Positions 23,698 through 31,582 of a DNA stretch of 64,000 nucleotides are shown piece by piece (position 1 is the first letter of the stretch; each line of letters begins with the position of its first letter). A program made the translations under genes and the position numbers. Location of the stretch: the NCBI GenBank assembly GCA_964468805.1, contig CAYXWM010000006.1:1-64000 (forward strand), read 5' to 3'. This DNA comes from CAYXWM01 sp964468805 (lineage in GTDB: Bacteria > Bacillota > Clostridia > Lachnospirales > WRBF01). The notes under the pieces were generated by a model. It saw only the letters and a program-made list of their open reading frames with translations, was not told the DNA's origin and made no database searches.

Positions 23698-24465
23698 ATG
23701 ATTCCTTATGACGGTGTTGATTTAAGTTATTCTCTTGAAGGCAAGACAGCTGTGATTACCGGCGGTGCCGCAGGAATAGGATATGCCACAGCCAAGTATT
23801 TTCATGATAAGGGTGCAAATATAGTTTTGGCTGACCTTGACCCGAAAGTAGACGATATAGCAAAAGAATTGGGCGATAACTGTATAGGAGTTCAAGGAAA
23901 CGTTTGTGACAGGGAATATCCCAAAAAAGTCATTGAAGCCGGGGTAAAAGCCTTTGGGAAAATAGATATTCTGGTTAACAGTGCCGGGATAGTAGCCTTG
24001 GAAAAAGCAGAAACAATCTCCGCCGATGACTGGAACCGTACCATAGACATTAATCTTTCAGCTTGCTTTTTTATGGCACAGGCAGTAGGTGCTTATATGA
24101 TTGGAAACAATGTAAAGGGTTCCATTGTAAATATAGCCTCTCAAGCCGGCGTTATTGCCCTTGATAAACACGTTGCCTACTGTGCAAGTAAGGGCGGTAT
24201 TATTGCTATGACAAAGGTTTTGGCAATGGAATGGGGTAAACACGGCATTCGTGTAAATTCTATTTCTCCTACGGTTGTTCTTACCGCTTTGGGTCACAAA
24301 GCTTGGGACGGTCCTGTGGGTGACGCTTTTAAAAAAGAAATGCCCTCCGAACGCTTTGCGGAACCGGATGAAATTGCTTCCTGTATAGCTTTTCTATGCA
24401 GTAAAAATGCCGCGATGATAACCGGTCACAATATGCTTATAGACGGCGGATTCACTATAAAATAG
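23698..24465 (+). CDS. SDR-family dehydrogenase (tetritol/xylulose-reductase-like)
   Basis: 255 residues, ATG 23698, GGAGG upstream. TGGAAGIGYATAK cofactor motif (~18-30), LADLD acidic residue (NAD), NSAG (~95), Ser in NIASQAGV, Y-C-A-S-K, and the ending TGHNMLIDGGFTIK of the classical 250-residue SDR group. With DhaK, DhaL and RpiB directly downstream it fits oxidation of a C4 polyol (threitol or erythritol) to a tetrulose. Known D-threitol pathways use this enzyme class with a Dha-type erythrulose kinase and an RpiB-type isomerase; the exact substrate here is inference. Confidence 0.88.
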   Translation: MIPYDGVDLSYSLEGKTAVITGGAAGIGYATAKYFHDKGANIVLADLDPKVDDIAKELGDNCIGVQGNVCDREYPKKVIEAGVKAFGKIDILVNSAGIVALEKAETISADDWNRTIDINLSACFFMAQAVGAYMIGNNVKGSIVNIASQAGVIALDKHVAYCASKGGIIAMTKVLAMEWGKHGIRVNSISPTVVLTALGHKAWDGPVGDAFKKEMPSERFAEPDEIASCIAFLCSKNAAMITGHNMLIDGGFTIK

Positions 24466-24528
24466 TTTACCCAAATACATAGAGTAATAAAGTTTTCAGA
24501 CTCAAGTAAAAAGCTTGGAGGAACAAAT

Positions 24529-25554
24529 ATGCAAAGAATTTTAAATAATCCGGATGATATAGTAGATGAAATGTTGGACGGTTTTATTAAATGTCACAGC
24601 GACATTGTAAAACGTGTAACACGCAGTGAAGACAACGCTCGTGGAGTAGTTGCGGCTATAGATGCACCGGTTCAAGGCAAGGTGGGTGTTGTAACCGGCG
24701 GAGGTTCGGGTCATAAGCCTGCATTTATAGGCTACGTAGGCAAAAATATGTGCGATGCCGCTGCATTGGGCGAAATTTGCACATCTCCCACAGCTGTGGC
24801 TTTCTATGAAGCCTTTCATGCCGCAAACGGCGGTGCCGGAATTGCTTGTCTTTACGGCAACTACTCCGGTGATAACATGAACGTAAAAATGGCTTCAAAA
24901 ATGGCAAAGAGAGACGGTCTTACAGTAAAAACAGTTATCGCCAACGACGATGTGGCTTCCGCGCCCAAAGACCAAAGGGATAAACGCAGAGGTGTTGCAG
25001 GCGAAGTATTTATGTGGAAATGCGGCGGAGCGAAGGCAGCAAAAGGTGCTGATTTGGATGAGGTTATAGCCGCGGCTCAAAAAGCTATAGACAATACTCG
25101 CAGTGTGGGTATCGGTCTGACCCCCTGTACTCTTCCCGCGGTAGGACACCCCAATTTTGAAATAAAAGAAGGTACTATGGAAGTTGGCATCGGTCATCAC
25201 GGCGAACCGGGAATCGAAGTCTGCCCGTTGGAATCAGCCGCAGGAATGGCAAAACGTATGGTAGATGTTATAGTTCCGGATTATCCTTTCGTTTCGGGAG
25301 ATGAAGTTACCGTATTGGTTTCCGGTTTGGGTGCAACCCCGGTTATGGAGCTTTATGTTTTATATAATGAAATAGAGAAAATCTTGGGCGAAATGGGAAT
25401 TAAAATATACAGCAGTTATGTGGGCAATTATTTTACCTCTCTTGAAATGATGGGAGCAACCCTAACAATAATGAAGCTGGATGACGAACTTAAAGAACTT
25501 ATGGACACAGAAGTTAACTGTGTGGGTTTAAAACAGCTAAAAAGAGGTAATTAG
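24529..25554 (+). CDS. dhaK: Dihydroxyacetone/erythrulose kinase, K subunit (DhaK family)
   Basis: 341 residues, ATG 24529, TGGAGG upstream. Complete DhaK: GGGSGHKPAF with His62, YGNYSGDNMN with the catalytic Asp, ANDDVASAP, RRGVAGE, and EVGIGHHGEPG with the covalent-binding His224. It binds a small ketose through a hemiaminal and hands it to DhaL for phosphorylation. The DhaL gene follows with a 2-base gap. No DhaM (phosphohistidine carrier) gene is in the window, so it is open whether phosphate comes from ATP or PTS. The context (SDR, RpiB) makes erythrulose a likelier substrate than dihydroxyacetone. Confidence 0.88.
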   Translation: MQRILNNPDDIVDEMLDGFIKCHSDIVKRVTRSEDNARGVVAAIDAPVQGKVGVVTGGGSGHKPAFIGYVGKNMCDAAALGEICTSPTAVAFYEAFHAANGGAGIACLYGNYSGDNMNVKMASKMAKRDGLTVKTVIANDDVASAPKDQRDKRRGVAGEVFMWKCGGAKAAKGADLDEVIAAAQKAIDNTRSVGIGLTPCTLPAVGHPNFEIKEGTMEVGIGHHGEPGIEVCPLESAAGMAKRMVDVIVPDYPFVSGDEVTVLVSGLGATPVMELYVLYNEIEKILGEMGIKIYSSYVGNYFTSLEMMGATLTIMKLDDELKELMDTEVNCVGLKQLKRGN

Positions 25555-25556
25555 TT

Positions 25557-26198
25557 ATGAAAGCTATAAAAAATGAAAACGGCAGAAATATTTTATTGGC
25601 AATGGTCAAAGCTATTCAAGAAAATAAACAATATTTGGGGGATATAGACGGTTTAATCGGCGACGGCGACCACGGCATGAATATGAATAAGGGATTTACA
25701 ATGTATGCCGACGGGTTGGGCGATAATGAAACTTCGTTTTCGGAGGGTTTGTTTAACCTTGGTACAGTGTTACTCAATAAAATCGGCGGTTCTATGGGAC
25801 CTATTTACGGAACTATATTCATGGAAATGTCTGATAAAGCCGATGATGCGGAGGAAATAACCGCTGAATTGTTTTTGGAAATGCTTGAAGCCGGATTGGA
25901 AGGGCTTTATGACATAGTAGACGCCAGACCCGGAGATAAGACTTTGGTTGATACTCTTTATCCTGCCATTGAGGGCTTTAAAGCCGCTATAGGTGAAAAT
26001 AAAAGTTTTGCCGAAGCTTTGGATATTTTTAAAAACGCCGCTGAAAAAGGCAAGGACTCTACCGGGGATTTGATAGCCAAGTACGGTCGTGCTTCAAGAC
26101 TTGGTGAACGGTCTAAAGGTGTCCTTGATGCAGGTTCAGTTTCTTGCTGCATTATAATTAAGGCAATGGCAGAAGCTATGCAACAGCAATTGGCTTAG
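25557..26198 (+). CDS. dhaL: Dihydroxyacetone/erythrulose kinase, L subunit (DhaL family)
   Basis: 213 residues, ATG 25557 behind AAGAGG within the end of dhaK. The nucleotide/magnesium motif IGDGDHGMNM (~30-39) is complete; also KIGGSMGPIYGT, RPGDKTLVDTL and GRASRLGERSKGVLDAGS. The usual D-P-G near the end is D-A-G. Carries ADP or ATP and phosphorylates the ketose held by DhaK. Confidence 0.9.
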   Translation: MKAIKNENGRNILLAMVKAIQENKQYLGDIDGLIGDGDHGMNMNKGFTMYADGLGDNETSFSEGLFNLGTVLLNKIGGSMGPIYGTIFMEMSDKADDAEEITAELFLEMLEAGLEGLYDIVDARPGDKTLVDTLYPAIEGFKAAIGENKSFAEALDIFKNAAEKGKDSTGDLIAKYGRASRLGERSKGVLDAGSVSCCIIIKAMAEAMQQQLA

Positions 26199-26255
26199 GC
26201 TCTGAAGCGTTACTGAAAAATACCGGATACAAGGAATTGAAAGGAGAAAATCTGT

Positions 26256-26702
26256 TTGCATACCATAGCAATAGGCTGTGACCCAAACGCACAAAAAGTT
26301 AAAGAAGACTTAAAGGATTTTTTGGTTAACAAAGGTTATAGTGTAACGGATATGGGCAGCCAAGACCCTATCTATGCAAATGTTGCTTTTGATTTGGCAA
26401 CTGCTGTAGCAGAGGGCAAATTTGACCGGGGTATTTTGCTTTGCGGTACGGGAATAGGGGTCTCCTTGGCGGCTAATAAGGTAAAAGGGGCTTATGCGGC
26501 TCTGATTTCCGATGACTATTCAGCAGAGCGTGCCCGTAAAAGCAATAATGCCAATATTGCCTGCCTTGGGGCGTTTACTCTGGGTATAAGGGTGATAGAA
26601 AGGCTTGTGGAAACTTTTTTAACCTCTGAATTCGAGCCGGGTTGTTCTTCTCAACCTAAGGTAGACGGAATACGAGGTCTTGAGTTAAACGCCAATGCTT
26701 AA
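26256..26702 (+). CDS. RpiB/LacAB-family sugar-phosphate isomerase
   Basis: 148 residues, TTG 26256 eight bases after AAAGGAG. RpiB fold: GCDPNAQKVKEDLKDFL, DMGSQDPIYANVAFDLA, GILLCGTGIGVSLAANK with the catalytic-type Cys, and NNANIACLGAFTLG. Family members isomerise ribose-5-P, allose-6-P, galactose-6-P or erythrulose-4-P (EryI type). The position after dhaK-dhaL suggests conversion of a tetrulose phosphate to erythrose-4-phosphate, which would enter the pentose phosphate pathway. The specific substrate is inferred from context. Confidence 0.87.
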   Translation: MHTIAIGCDPNAQKVKEDLKDFLVNKGYSVTDMGSQDPIYANVAFDLATAVAEGKFDRGILLCGTGIGVSLAANKVKGAYAALISDDYSAERARKSNNANIACLGAFTLGIRVIERLVETFLTSEFEPGCSSQPKVDGIRGLELNANA

Positions 26703-26732
26703 TGGGTACTATACATAAAAATAGATTAAACA

Positions 26733-26779
26733 TTGAGGGAGAAAACCTTTATTCTAGGAAAGAAGGTTTTCTCCCTCAA
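26733..26779 (+). terminator. Strong hairpin ending the second sugar operon
   Basis: TTGAGGGAGAAAACCTT and its exact inverse, 17 bp with a 13-base loop, then ACTCTTTTAATAAAAA. Third and strongest member of the GAGGGA hairpin group in this locus. Confidence 0.65.
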
Positions 26780-26840
26780 ACTCTTTTAATAAAAATAATT
26801 CTACTTAAAGTTGATTTATTATATTTTAAATAAGGGTTTT

Positions 26841-26913
26841 AAAACCGGTTGTTACACGTTATAATAAGCATAGCGGTTTAAGTTAAAATATACTAAAATA
26901 ATCAACCGGTTTT
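26841..26913. promoter_or_regulatory. 11-bp inverted repeat flanking a promoter-like region
   Basis: AAAACCGGTTG (26841-26851) and CAACCGGTTTT (26903-26913). Between them are TATAAT (26860-26865) and TATACT (26889-26894). The gene with the ATA start follows. Could be a paired operator or a long leader hairpin. Confidence 0.4.
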
Positions 26914-26935
26914 GCATTTTTAGGGAGGTGCTAAT

Positions 26936-27445
26936 ATAGATAACATAATAAATACGCAGACTACAGCTGCCCAAGAAATAATAGCTAAACTTAAAGACTT
27001 ATATGAATCCTTTACACAAAATAAGCCCAACGACGGAAAAAACAAGGCGGCTCGGTTGTTTGGCGGATGGTTTTCCGCACCTTCAGTAAATAATCAAGCA
27101 CACGAAAACTTTCATGTAAGCCTTAAACAACTTTTGGACGAGCTGTCGAAAATTCTTGAGGATTTACACACTCTTGAACCCGATACTTGTGACCAAATCG
27201 CCTTGGCGGCAGCAGAAATTATTTTAGCTTCAAACACAAAAGGAAATAAAACTCCCGAACAGTGGTTTATGCTGGCTTGTGAAGGCGAGCTTATGATACT
27301 GCTGAAATATTTCGGCAAAAACAGCCTTGAGGTAATTAGGGACAGAATACTCAGCGTAACACCAAAACGTATGCTTTTCCCCAATCAGAAGGCATTTCTT
27401 GAGGCTGTGGAAAATCAACTTAAAACAAAAAACAGTGACATATAA
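26936..27445 (+). CDS. Uncharacterised helical protein, probable ATA start
   Basis: The frame is open from at least 26930. ATA 26936 lies seven bases after AGGGAGGTG (26922-26930), the only good ribosome binding site. The first standard start, TTG 27056, has none. From ATA the product is 169 residues: helical, opening DNIINTQTTAAQEIIAKLKD, a basic linker (NDGKNKAARLFGGWF), then a conserved-looking helical domain ending ERVI-like segments (LEVIRDRILSVTPKRMLFP). No signal peptide or membrane segment. I recognise no family. It follows the rpiB gene but is separated by a hairpin and its own promoter region, so it need not belong to the sugar pathway. Confidence 0.6.
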   Translation: MDNIINTQTTAAQEIIAKLKDLYESFTQNKPNDGKNKAARLFGGWFSAPSVNNQAHENFHVSLKQLLDELSKILEDLHTLEPDTCDQIALAAAEIILASNTKGNKTPEQWFMLACEGELMILLKYFGKNSLEVIRDRILSVTPKRMLFPNQKAFLEAVENQLKTKNSDI

Positions 27446-27459
27446 TTGTCACTGTTTTT
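27428..27459 (+). terminator. Rho-independent terminator
   Basis: AAAACAGTGACA / TGTCACTGTTTT with a 6-base loop; it overlaps the last codons of the preceding gene and runs into TTTATTT. Confidence 0.85.
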
Positions 27460-27520
27460 ATTTAGAAAATCTGTATATGTAATTTAATATAACGCAGTTA
27501 TTGACTATGTGTAAGTTATC

Positions 27521-28174
27521 CTATTTATCATTTACCAAGCTAAAACCCAGTTCAAAAGCCTTTTTACAATCAATTGGAAATTGTTCCGCTCTTACTTTTT
27601 CCTTTTGTGCCACATCGACAACAGATGCTGCATAGTCATTATAATTATCAAACTGGTATGCATCTTTACTCAGTAGCTGTTCAACTCTTCCGTTTAAAAG
27701 TCCCATATACATTTTGTGTTGGCGAAACATGGAATCGTAACCAACCTGCTCATATTGTTCCGGGGATACTCCCATAGTATAGATAAATCCTGTTGAGATT
27801 GTTTTTTGGTATACTGAGCGGTTCACCATACTGTCATAGGATAAATTAGAGAAATACAGCCTTTCCATAAATGAACGCATAGCTCCCGTTATATCCCCAA
27901 AGTAGATGGGTGAGCCCAAAATTAAGACATCACTTTCCATGATTTGTTCCAGAACCTCTGTCAATTCATCTTTCATAAAACATTTGCTCAGTTGAGTCTG
28001 CCCTTTACGCTTGCAAACAAAGCAGCTGATACAGCCTTTATACTGCAAATCATAAAGATTATATAACTTTGTTTCGGCGTTTGCAGCTTGGGCACCTTTC
28101 AGAGCTTCATTTATAAGGGTGCCGGTATTATAATTTTTTCTGGGGCTTCCGTTTACAGCTATTACTTTTGCCAT
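27521..28174 (-). CDS. Flavodoxin-like NAD(P)H-dependent FMN reductase family protein
   Basis: 217 residues from ATG 28174, eight bases after AAAGGAG (a GTG six bases earlier is too close). Flavodoxin fold: VNGSPRKNYNTGTLINEAL holds the phosphate-binding loop of FMN, YKGCISCFVCKRKG is the Cys-rich segment typical of this 'multimeric flavodoxin WrbA' group, and LGSPIYFGDITGAMRSFMERL is the second FMN loop. Probably reduces a quinone or electrophile using FMN. It is divergent from an HxlR-type regulator, a common pair in which the regulator senses reactive electrophiles and controls the reductase. Confidence 0.85.
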   Translation of the reverse strand: MAKVIAVNGSPRKNYNTGTLINEALKGAQAANAETKLYNLYDLQYKGCISCFVCKRKGQTQLSKCFMKDELTEVLEQIMESDVLILGSPIYFGDITGAMRSFMERLYFSNLSYDSMVNRSVYQKTISTGFIYTMGVSPEQYEQVGYDSMFRQHKMYMGLLNGRVEQLLSKDAYQFDNYNDYAASVVDVAQKEKVRAEQFPIDCKKAFELGFSLVNDK

Positions 28175-28295
28175 TTGCACACTCCTTTACAATTTAGAAT
28201 TTTATATTTATAATTATAAGACAAAGAAACAAAATAACAAGTACGCACATTTTTGTGCCTTAAAGTAAAGGACCGTAATGATTGGAGTTTATATT

Positions 28296-28634
28296 ATGAA
28301 TGATGAAAGTTTATATAACGGAAAGTGTTCTGTACTTTATGCCCTGGATATTATCGGCGGAAAGTGGAGAATGCCTATTTTATGGTATTTATCTCAATCA
28401 GACTTTCGGTATAATGAGCTAAAGCGAAAATTAAACGGCATTACCAATATCATGTTAACACGTTCACTGAAAGAACTTGAAGAATACGGTCTTATACATA
28501 GAAACGAATACTCCCAAATACCGCCATATGTAGTATATTCCATTACGGAGCAAGGAAAAAAACTTATTCCGGCTTTGGTGGCGTTAAAAGAATGGGGAGA
28601 GGAACAATTCGAAAGAATAAACAAACACAGCTGA
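28296..28634 (+). CDS. HxlR-family transcriptional regulator
   Basis: 112 residues from ATG 28296, about nine bases after TTGGAG; an ATG at 28278 would place that site inside the coding region. One winged-helix domain: GGKWRMPILWYLSQSDFRYNELKRKL, then GITNIMLTRSLKELEEYGLI, and the wing QIPPYVVYSITEQGKKL. A single Cys (NGKCSVLYALDIIGG) near the N-terminus is in the place where HxlR/YodB relatives sense thiol-reactive compounds. Shares a ~120-bp spacer with the divergent reductase gene. Confidence 0.88.
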   Translation: MNDESLYNGKCSVLYALDIIGGKWRMPILWYLSQSDFRYNELKRKLNGITNIMLTRSLKELEEYGLIHRNEYSQIPPYVVYSITEQGKKLIPALVALKEWGEEQFERINKHS

Positions 28635-28656
28635 ATACAAAGAGAGAAATAACCGG

Positions 28657-28685
28657 GAGTTGCTCAATAGAGCGGCTCTTTTTTT
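28657..28685 (+). terminator. Rho-independent terminator
   Basis: GAGTTGCTC / GAGCGGCTC with an AATA loop and seven T residues, after the HxlR gene. Confidence 0.82.
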
Positions 28686-28710
28686 CTGTAAAAAATATGC
28701 TCAGTTTATA

Positions 28711-28739
28711 TTGACATTTTTCTATATATTGCATATACT
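28711..28739 (+). promoter_or_regulatory. Promoter of the arsenic operon
   Basis: TTGACA (28711-28716), 17-base spacer, TATACT (28734-28739). CTATATATTGCATATACTACATATAG in the 28722-28747 region forms an imperfect dyad over the -10, the usual position of an ArsR operator. Confidence 0.68.
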
Positions 28740-28772
28740 ACATATAGATAAATTTCTATGTGAGGTGATTGT

Positions 28773-29132
28773 TTGAGCGACCATAAGGATAACGCAAGAG
28801 TATTTAAAGCCTTTTGCGATGAAAACCGATTGCAAATTCTTGAGATGTTGCAAAGCGGTGAAAAATGTGCCTGTATATTGCTTGCCCGGCTTGAAATAAC
28901 ACAGCCCACTCTGTCCCACCATATGAAGATACTTACGGAAAGCGGTGTAGTTTCTGCAAGAAAAGTGGGCAAATGGACTCATTATTCCATTAGTGAGCAA
29001 GGGGCAAAATTGGCGAAAGACTTACTTGCCAAACTGCTCGATACTTTAAAACCAAACTCGGAGGTGATTTGCAATGCAAATGATTTGGGACTTTTTCAGC
29101 ATACAAATACTTTCAATGAAGTGGCTCCATGA
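28773..29132 (+). CDS. arsR: ArsR-family arsenic-responsive repressor
   Basis: 119 residues, TTG 28773, GAGGTGA upstream. Winged-helix ArsR fold: ARVFKAFCDENRLQILEMLQ, then EKCACILLARLEITQPTLSHHMKILTESG with the C-x-C arsenic-binding motif at the start of the recognition region, and RKVGKWTHYSI. As(III) binding to the cysteines releases the repressor from DNA. First gene of a five-gene arsenic operon; its 3' end overlaps the permease gene by 59 bases in another frame. Confidence 0.9.
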   Translation: MSDHKDNARVFKAFCDENRLQILEMLQSGEKCACILLARLEITQPTLSHHMKILTESGVVSARKVGKWTHYSISEQGAKLAKDLLAKLLDTLKPNSEVICNANDLGLFQHTNTFNEVAP

Positions 29133-30078
29133 TTTGGTTGGTATTTTGCTTACTTCTGTTGGTATAGGCATAAACGAAAAAATAGGTGCAAGCCTACAGT
29201 TTTTTCTATATGACACAATTAAGATTATTTGGCTGCTGTCTGTACTTATTTTTATTATCTCATACATACAAAGCTTCTTTCCTCCGGAACGGACAAAGCA
29301 AATTTTGGGACGATACAAGGGTGTCATTGCTAACTTAATGGGAGCGCTGTTGGGAACAGTAACACCTTTTTGCTCCTGTTCGTCTATTCCGCTGTTTATC
29401 GGCTTTACCAATGCAGGACTGCCGGTGGGTGTTACCTTTAGCTTTCTTATATCCTCGCCGCTTGTGGATTTGGGTGCCTTTATTTTGCTGATGAGCGTTT
29501 TCGGAGGTAAAATCGCTATCGCTTATGTGGTAGTGGGTATTATTCTTGCAGTTATAGGCGGTACTATTATCGACAAACTTGGGCTGGAGAAATATGTAGA
29601 GCAATATATTAAACAAGCCGGAAGCGTTAATATTGAAGCCCCGGACTTAACTCGCAAAGACCGCCTATTATATGCCAAAGATCAGATGTGGAATACCTTA
29701 AAAAAGGTATTTTGGTATGTAATTGTTGGTGTTGGAATCGGAGCTCTTATTCACAACTGGATACCGCCCGAAATAATTCAAAGTATTCTTGGTGAAAACA
29801 ATCCCGTATCCGTCCTTCTGGCCACTGTTGTTGGTATACCCATGTATGCCGATATTTTTGGTACAATTCCCATAGCCGAGGCCTTGTTCGCAAAGGGAGT
29901 AGGCGTGGGAACTATCCTCAGTTTTATGATGGCGGTTACTGCCCTGTCCTTACCATCAATAATATTACTCAGAAAAGCTGTAAAACCAAAACTTCTGGGG
30001 ATTTTTGTAGGCATTGTGGCGGTGGGTATTATTATAATCGGATATGGGTTTAATATATTTTCATACTTAATTATTTAG
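29074..30078 (+). CDS. Permease of the ArsP/DUF318 family
   Basis: 334 residues, ATG 29074, GGAGGTG upstream inside arsR. About eight membrane segments. Family hallmark TPFCSCSSIPLFIGF (~residues 105-120) and a second repeat-like FGTIPIAEALFAKGVGVG near residue 270. ArsP members export trivalent organoarsenicals; other members of the family have unknown cargo. Position between arsR and a thioredoxin-like gene supports an arsenic-related role. Confidence 0.85.
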   Translation: MQMIWDFFSIQILSMKWLHDLVGILLTSVGIGINEKIGASLQFFLYDTIKIIWLLSVLIFIISYIQSFFPPERTKQILGRYKGVIANLMGALLGTVTPFCSCSSIPLFIGFTNAGLPVGVTFSFLISSPLVDLGAFILLMSVFGGKIAIAYVVVGIILAVIGGTIIDKLGLEKYVEQYIKQAGSVNIEAPDLTRKDRLLYAKDQMWNTLKKVFWYVIVGVGIGALIHNWIPPEIIQSILGENNPVSVLLATVVGIPMYADIFGTIPIAEALFAKGVGVGTILSFMMAVTALSLPSIILLRKAVKPKLLGIFVGIVAVGIIIIGYGFNIFSYLII

Positions 30079-30123
30079 GCTTTAAGCTTTCAAAGCAAAA
30101 TTATAATTTAAGGAGAGATAACT

Positions 30124-30486
30124 ATGGCATTATTCGGAAAGAAAAAGGAAACAAAGAGCTGTTGCTCGGGAGCGGCAGACCGAGAAATCAAAACTACCTG
30201 TGCTTGCGGAGGAAGTTGCGGAATCAGTGATGTCAAAAATGCTCGCTTTATTGTTCTGGGAGCTTGCTGCAAAAAGAGTGCAGACACCTTTGAAAACACC
30301 AAAAAGGCTGTGGCCGAAATGGGCTTTACCGATGAGGTATTGAACATAGGTGATGATTTGGAGATTGCAAAATACGGCGTAATGCAAACACCGGCTCTGG
30401 TAATAGACAGTAAGGTTGTTTCTGCAGGCAAGCTTTTAAAAGTGGAAGACGTAAAGAAACTGCTGGAAAATGTGGAAAAGAAGTAA
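30124..30486 (+). CDS. Thioredoxin-fold Cys-rich protein of the arsenic operon
   Basis: 120 residues, ATG 30124, AAGGAGAG upstream. N-terminal ~40 residues are Cys-rich (KSCCSGA, TTCACGGSCG), possibly metalloid-binding. The rest resembles small thioredoxin-like 'redox-active disulfide protein 2' members: FIVLGACCKKSADTFENTKKAV then the cis-Pro loop GVMQTPALVID. The usual CxxC reads C-C-K-K-S, so the active site would be CxxS if aligned on the second Cys. Commonly found beside ArsP-type permeases. May deliver or reduce arsenic for the permease or ArsC. Confidence 0.78.
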   Translation: MALFGKKKETKSCCSGAADREIKTTCACGGSCGISDVKNARFIVLGACCKKSADTFENTKKAVAEMGFTDEVLNIGDDLEIAKYGVMQTPALVIDSKVVSAGKLLKVEDVKKLLENVEKK

Positions 30487-30529
30487 TTATCAACACTGAA
30501 ACAGCTGAATATTTTAATGAGGTGTAAAT

Positions 30530-31582
30530 ATGAGCGATAAAAAATCTTCCGGAATAGGTTTTTTTGAACGCTACCTTACCCTATGGGTAATTATCTGTAT
30601 GGTTGTGGGTGTGCTTATCGGGAAATTTATCCCGGGAATACCTTCTTTTTTAGGTCAGTTTGAATATGCCAATGTGTCTATACCCATTGCTGTTTTGATT
30701 TGGCTGATGATTTACCCTATGATGATGAAGGTGGATTTTAAAAGTATTAAAAACGTCGGGAAAAACCCCAAAGGTTTATATGTAACCTGGGTAACAAACT
30801 GGCTGATAAAGCCGTTTACTATGTTTGGTATTGCCTACTTATTCTTCTATGTTATCTTCGGAAGTTTGATTCCTTCCGACCTTGCAAAAGATTACTTGGC
30901 AGGTGCCGTTTTACTTGGAGCGGCTCCCTGTACGGCGATGGTTTTCGTTTGGTCGCATTTAACTAAAGGAAGCCCTGCATATACCGTTGTACAAGTGGCG
31001 ACCAATGACTTGATTATACTTGTGGCTTTTACACCCATAGTAGCATTTTTGCTTGGTGTAAGCGGCGTTGCCATTCCTTGGGATACGCTTATTTTATCGG
31101 TAGTGTTGTTTGTGGTTATTCCTCTGGCAGGAGGTATTTTAACTCGTAATATCATCAGTAAAAGTAAGGGCTTGGAGTATTTTGAAAAGAAATTTATTCC
31201 TAAGTTTAACAATGTAACCGTGGGTGGTCTGCTATTAACCCTAGTCATTATATTTTCGTTTCAAGGTACGGTTATTTTGGAAAATCCCTTGCATATAGTG
31301 CTGATTGCGGTGCCGCTTATTTTACAAACTTTTCTTATATTCTTTATTGCCTATACTGCAAGTAAGCTGTTAAAGCTTCCTCATAACATTGCCGCTCCGG
31401 CGGGAATGATTGGTGCATCTAACTTTTTCGAGCTTGCTGTAGCTGTGGCTATTGCCTTATTCGGAACACAAAGCCCGGTGGCTCTTGCTACTATAGTTGG
31501 CGTGCTTGTAGAAGTACCTGTAATGCTCATGCTTGTAAAAATAGCCAACAATACGAAAGGATGGTTTACTGCAAGTGAATAA
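30530..31582 (+). CDS. acr3: Arsenite efflux transporter Acr3
   Basis: 350 residues, ATG 30530, GAGGTG upstream. Ten membrane segments. Conserved Acr3 features: YVTWVTNWLIKPFTMF, GAAPCTAMVFVWSHLTKGSP with the essential Cys, QVATNDLIILVAFTP, and NFFELAVAVAIALFG with the conserved Glu. Exports As(OH)3 across the membrane. Overlaps arsC by 8 bases. Confidence 0.94.
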   Translation: MSDKKSSGIGFFERYLTLWVIICMVVGVLIGKFIPGIPSFLGQFEYANVSIPIAVLIWLMIYPMMMKVDFKSIKNVGKNPKGLYVTWVTNWLIKPFTMFGIAYLFFYVIFGSLIPSDLAKDYLAGAVLLGAAPCTAMVFVWSHLTKGSPAYTVVQVATNDLIILVAFTPIVAFLLGVSGVAIPWDTLILSVVLFVVIPLAGGILTRNIISKSKGLEYFEKKFIPKFNNVTVGGLLLTLVIIFSFQGTVILENPLHIVLIAVPLILQTFLIFFIAYTASKLLKLPHNIAAPAGMIGASNFFELAVAVAIALFGTQSPVALATIVGVLVEVPVMLMLVKIANNTKGWFTASE

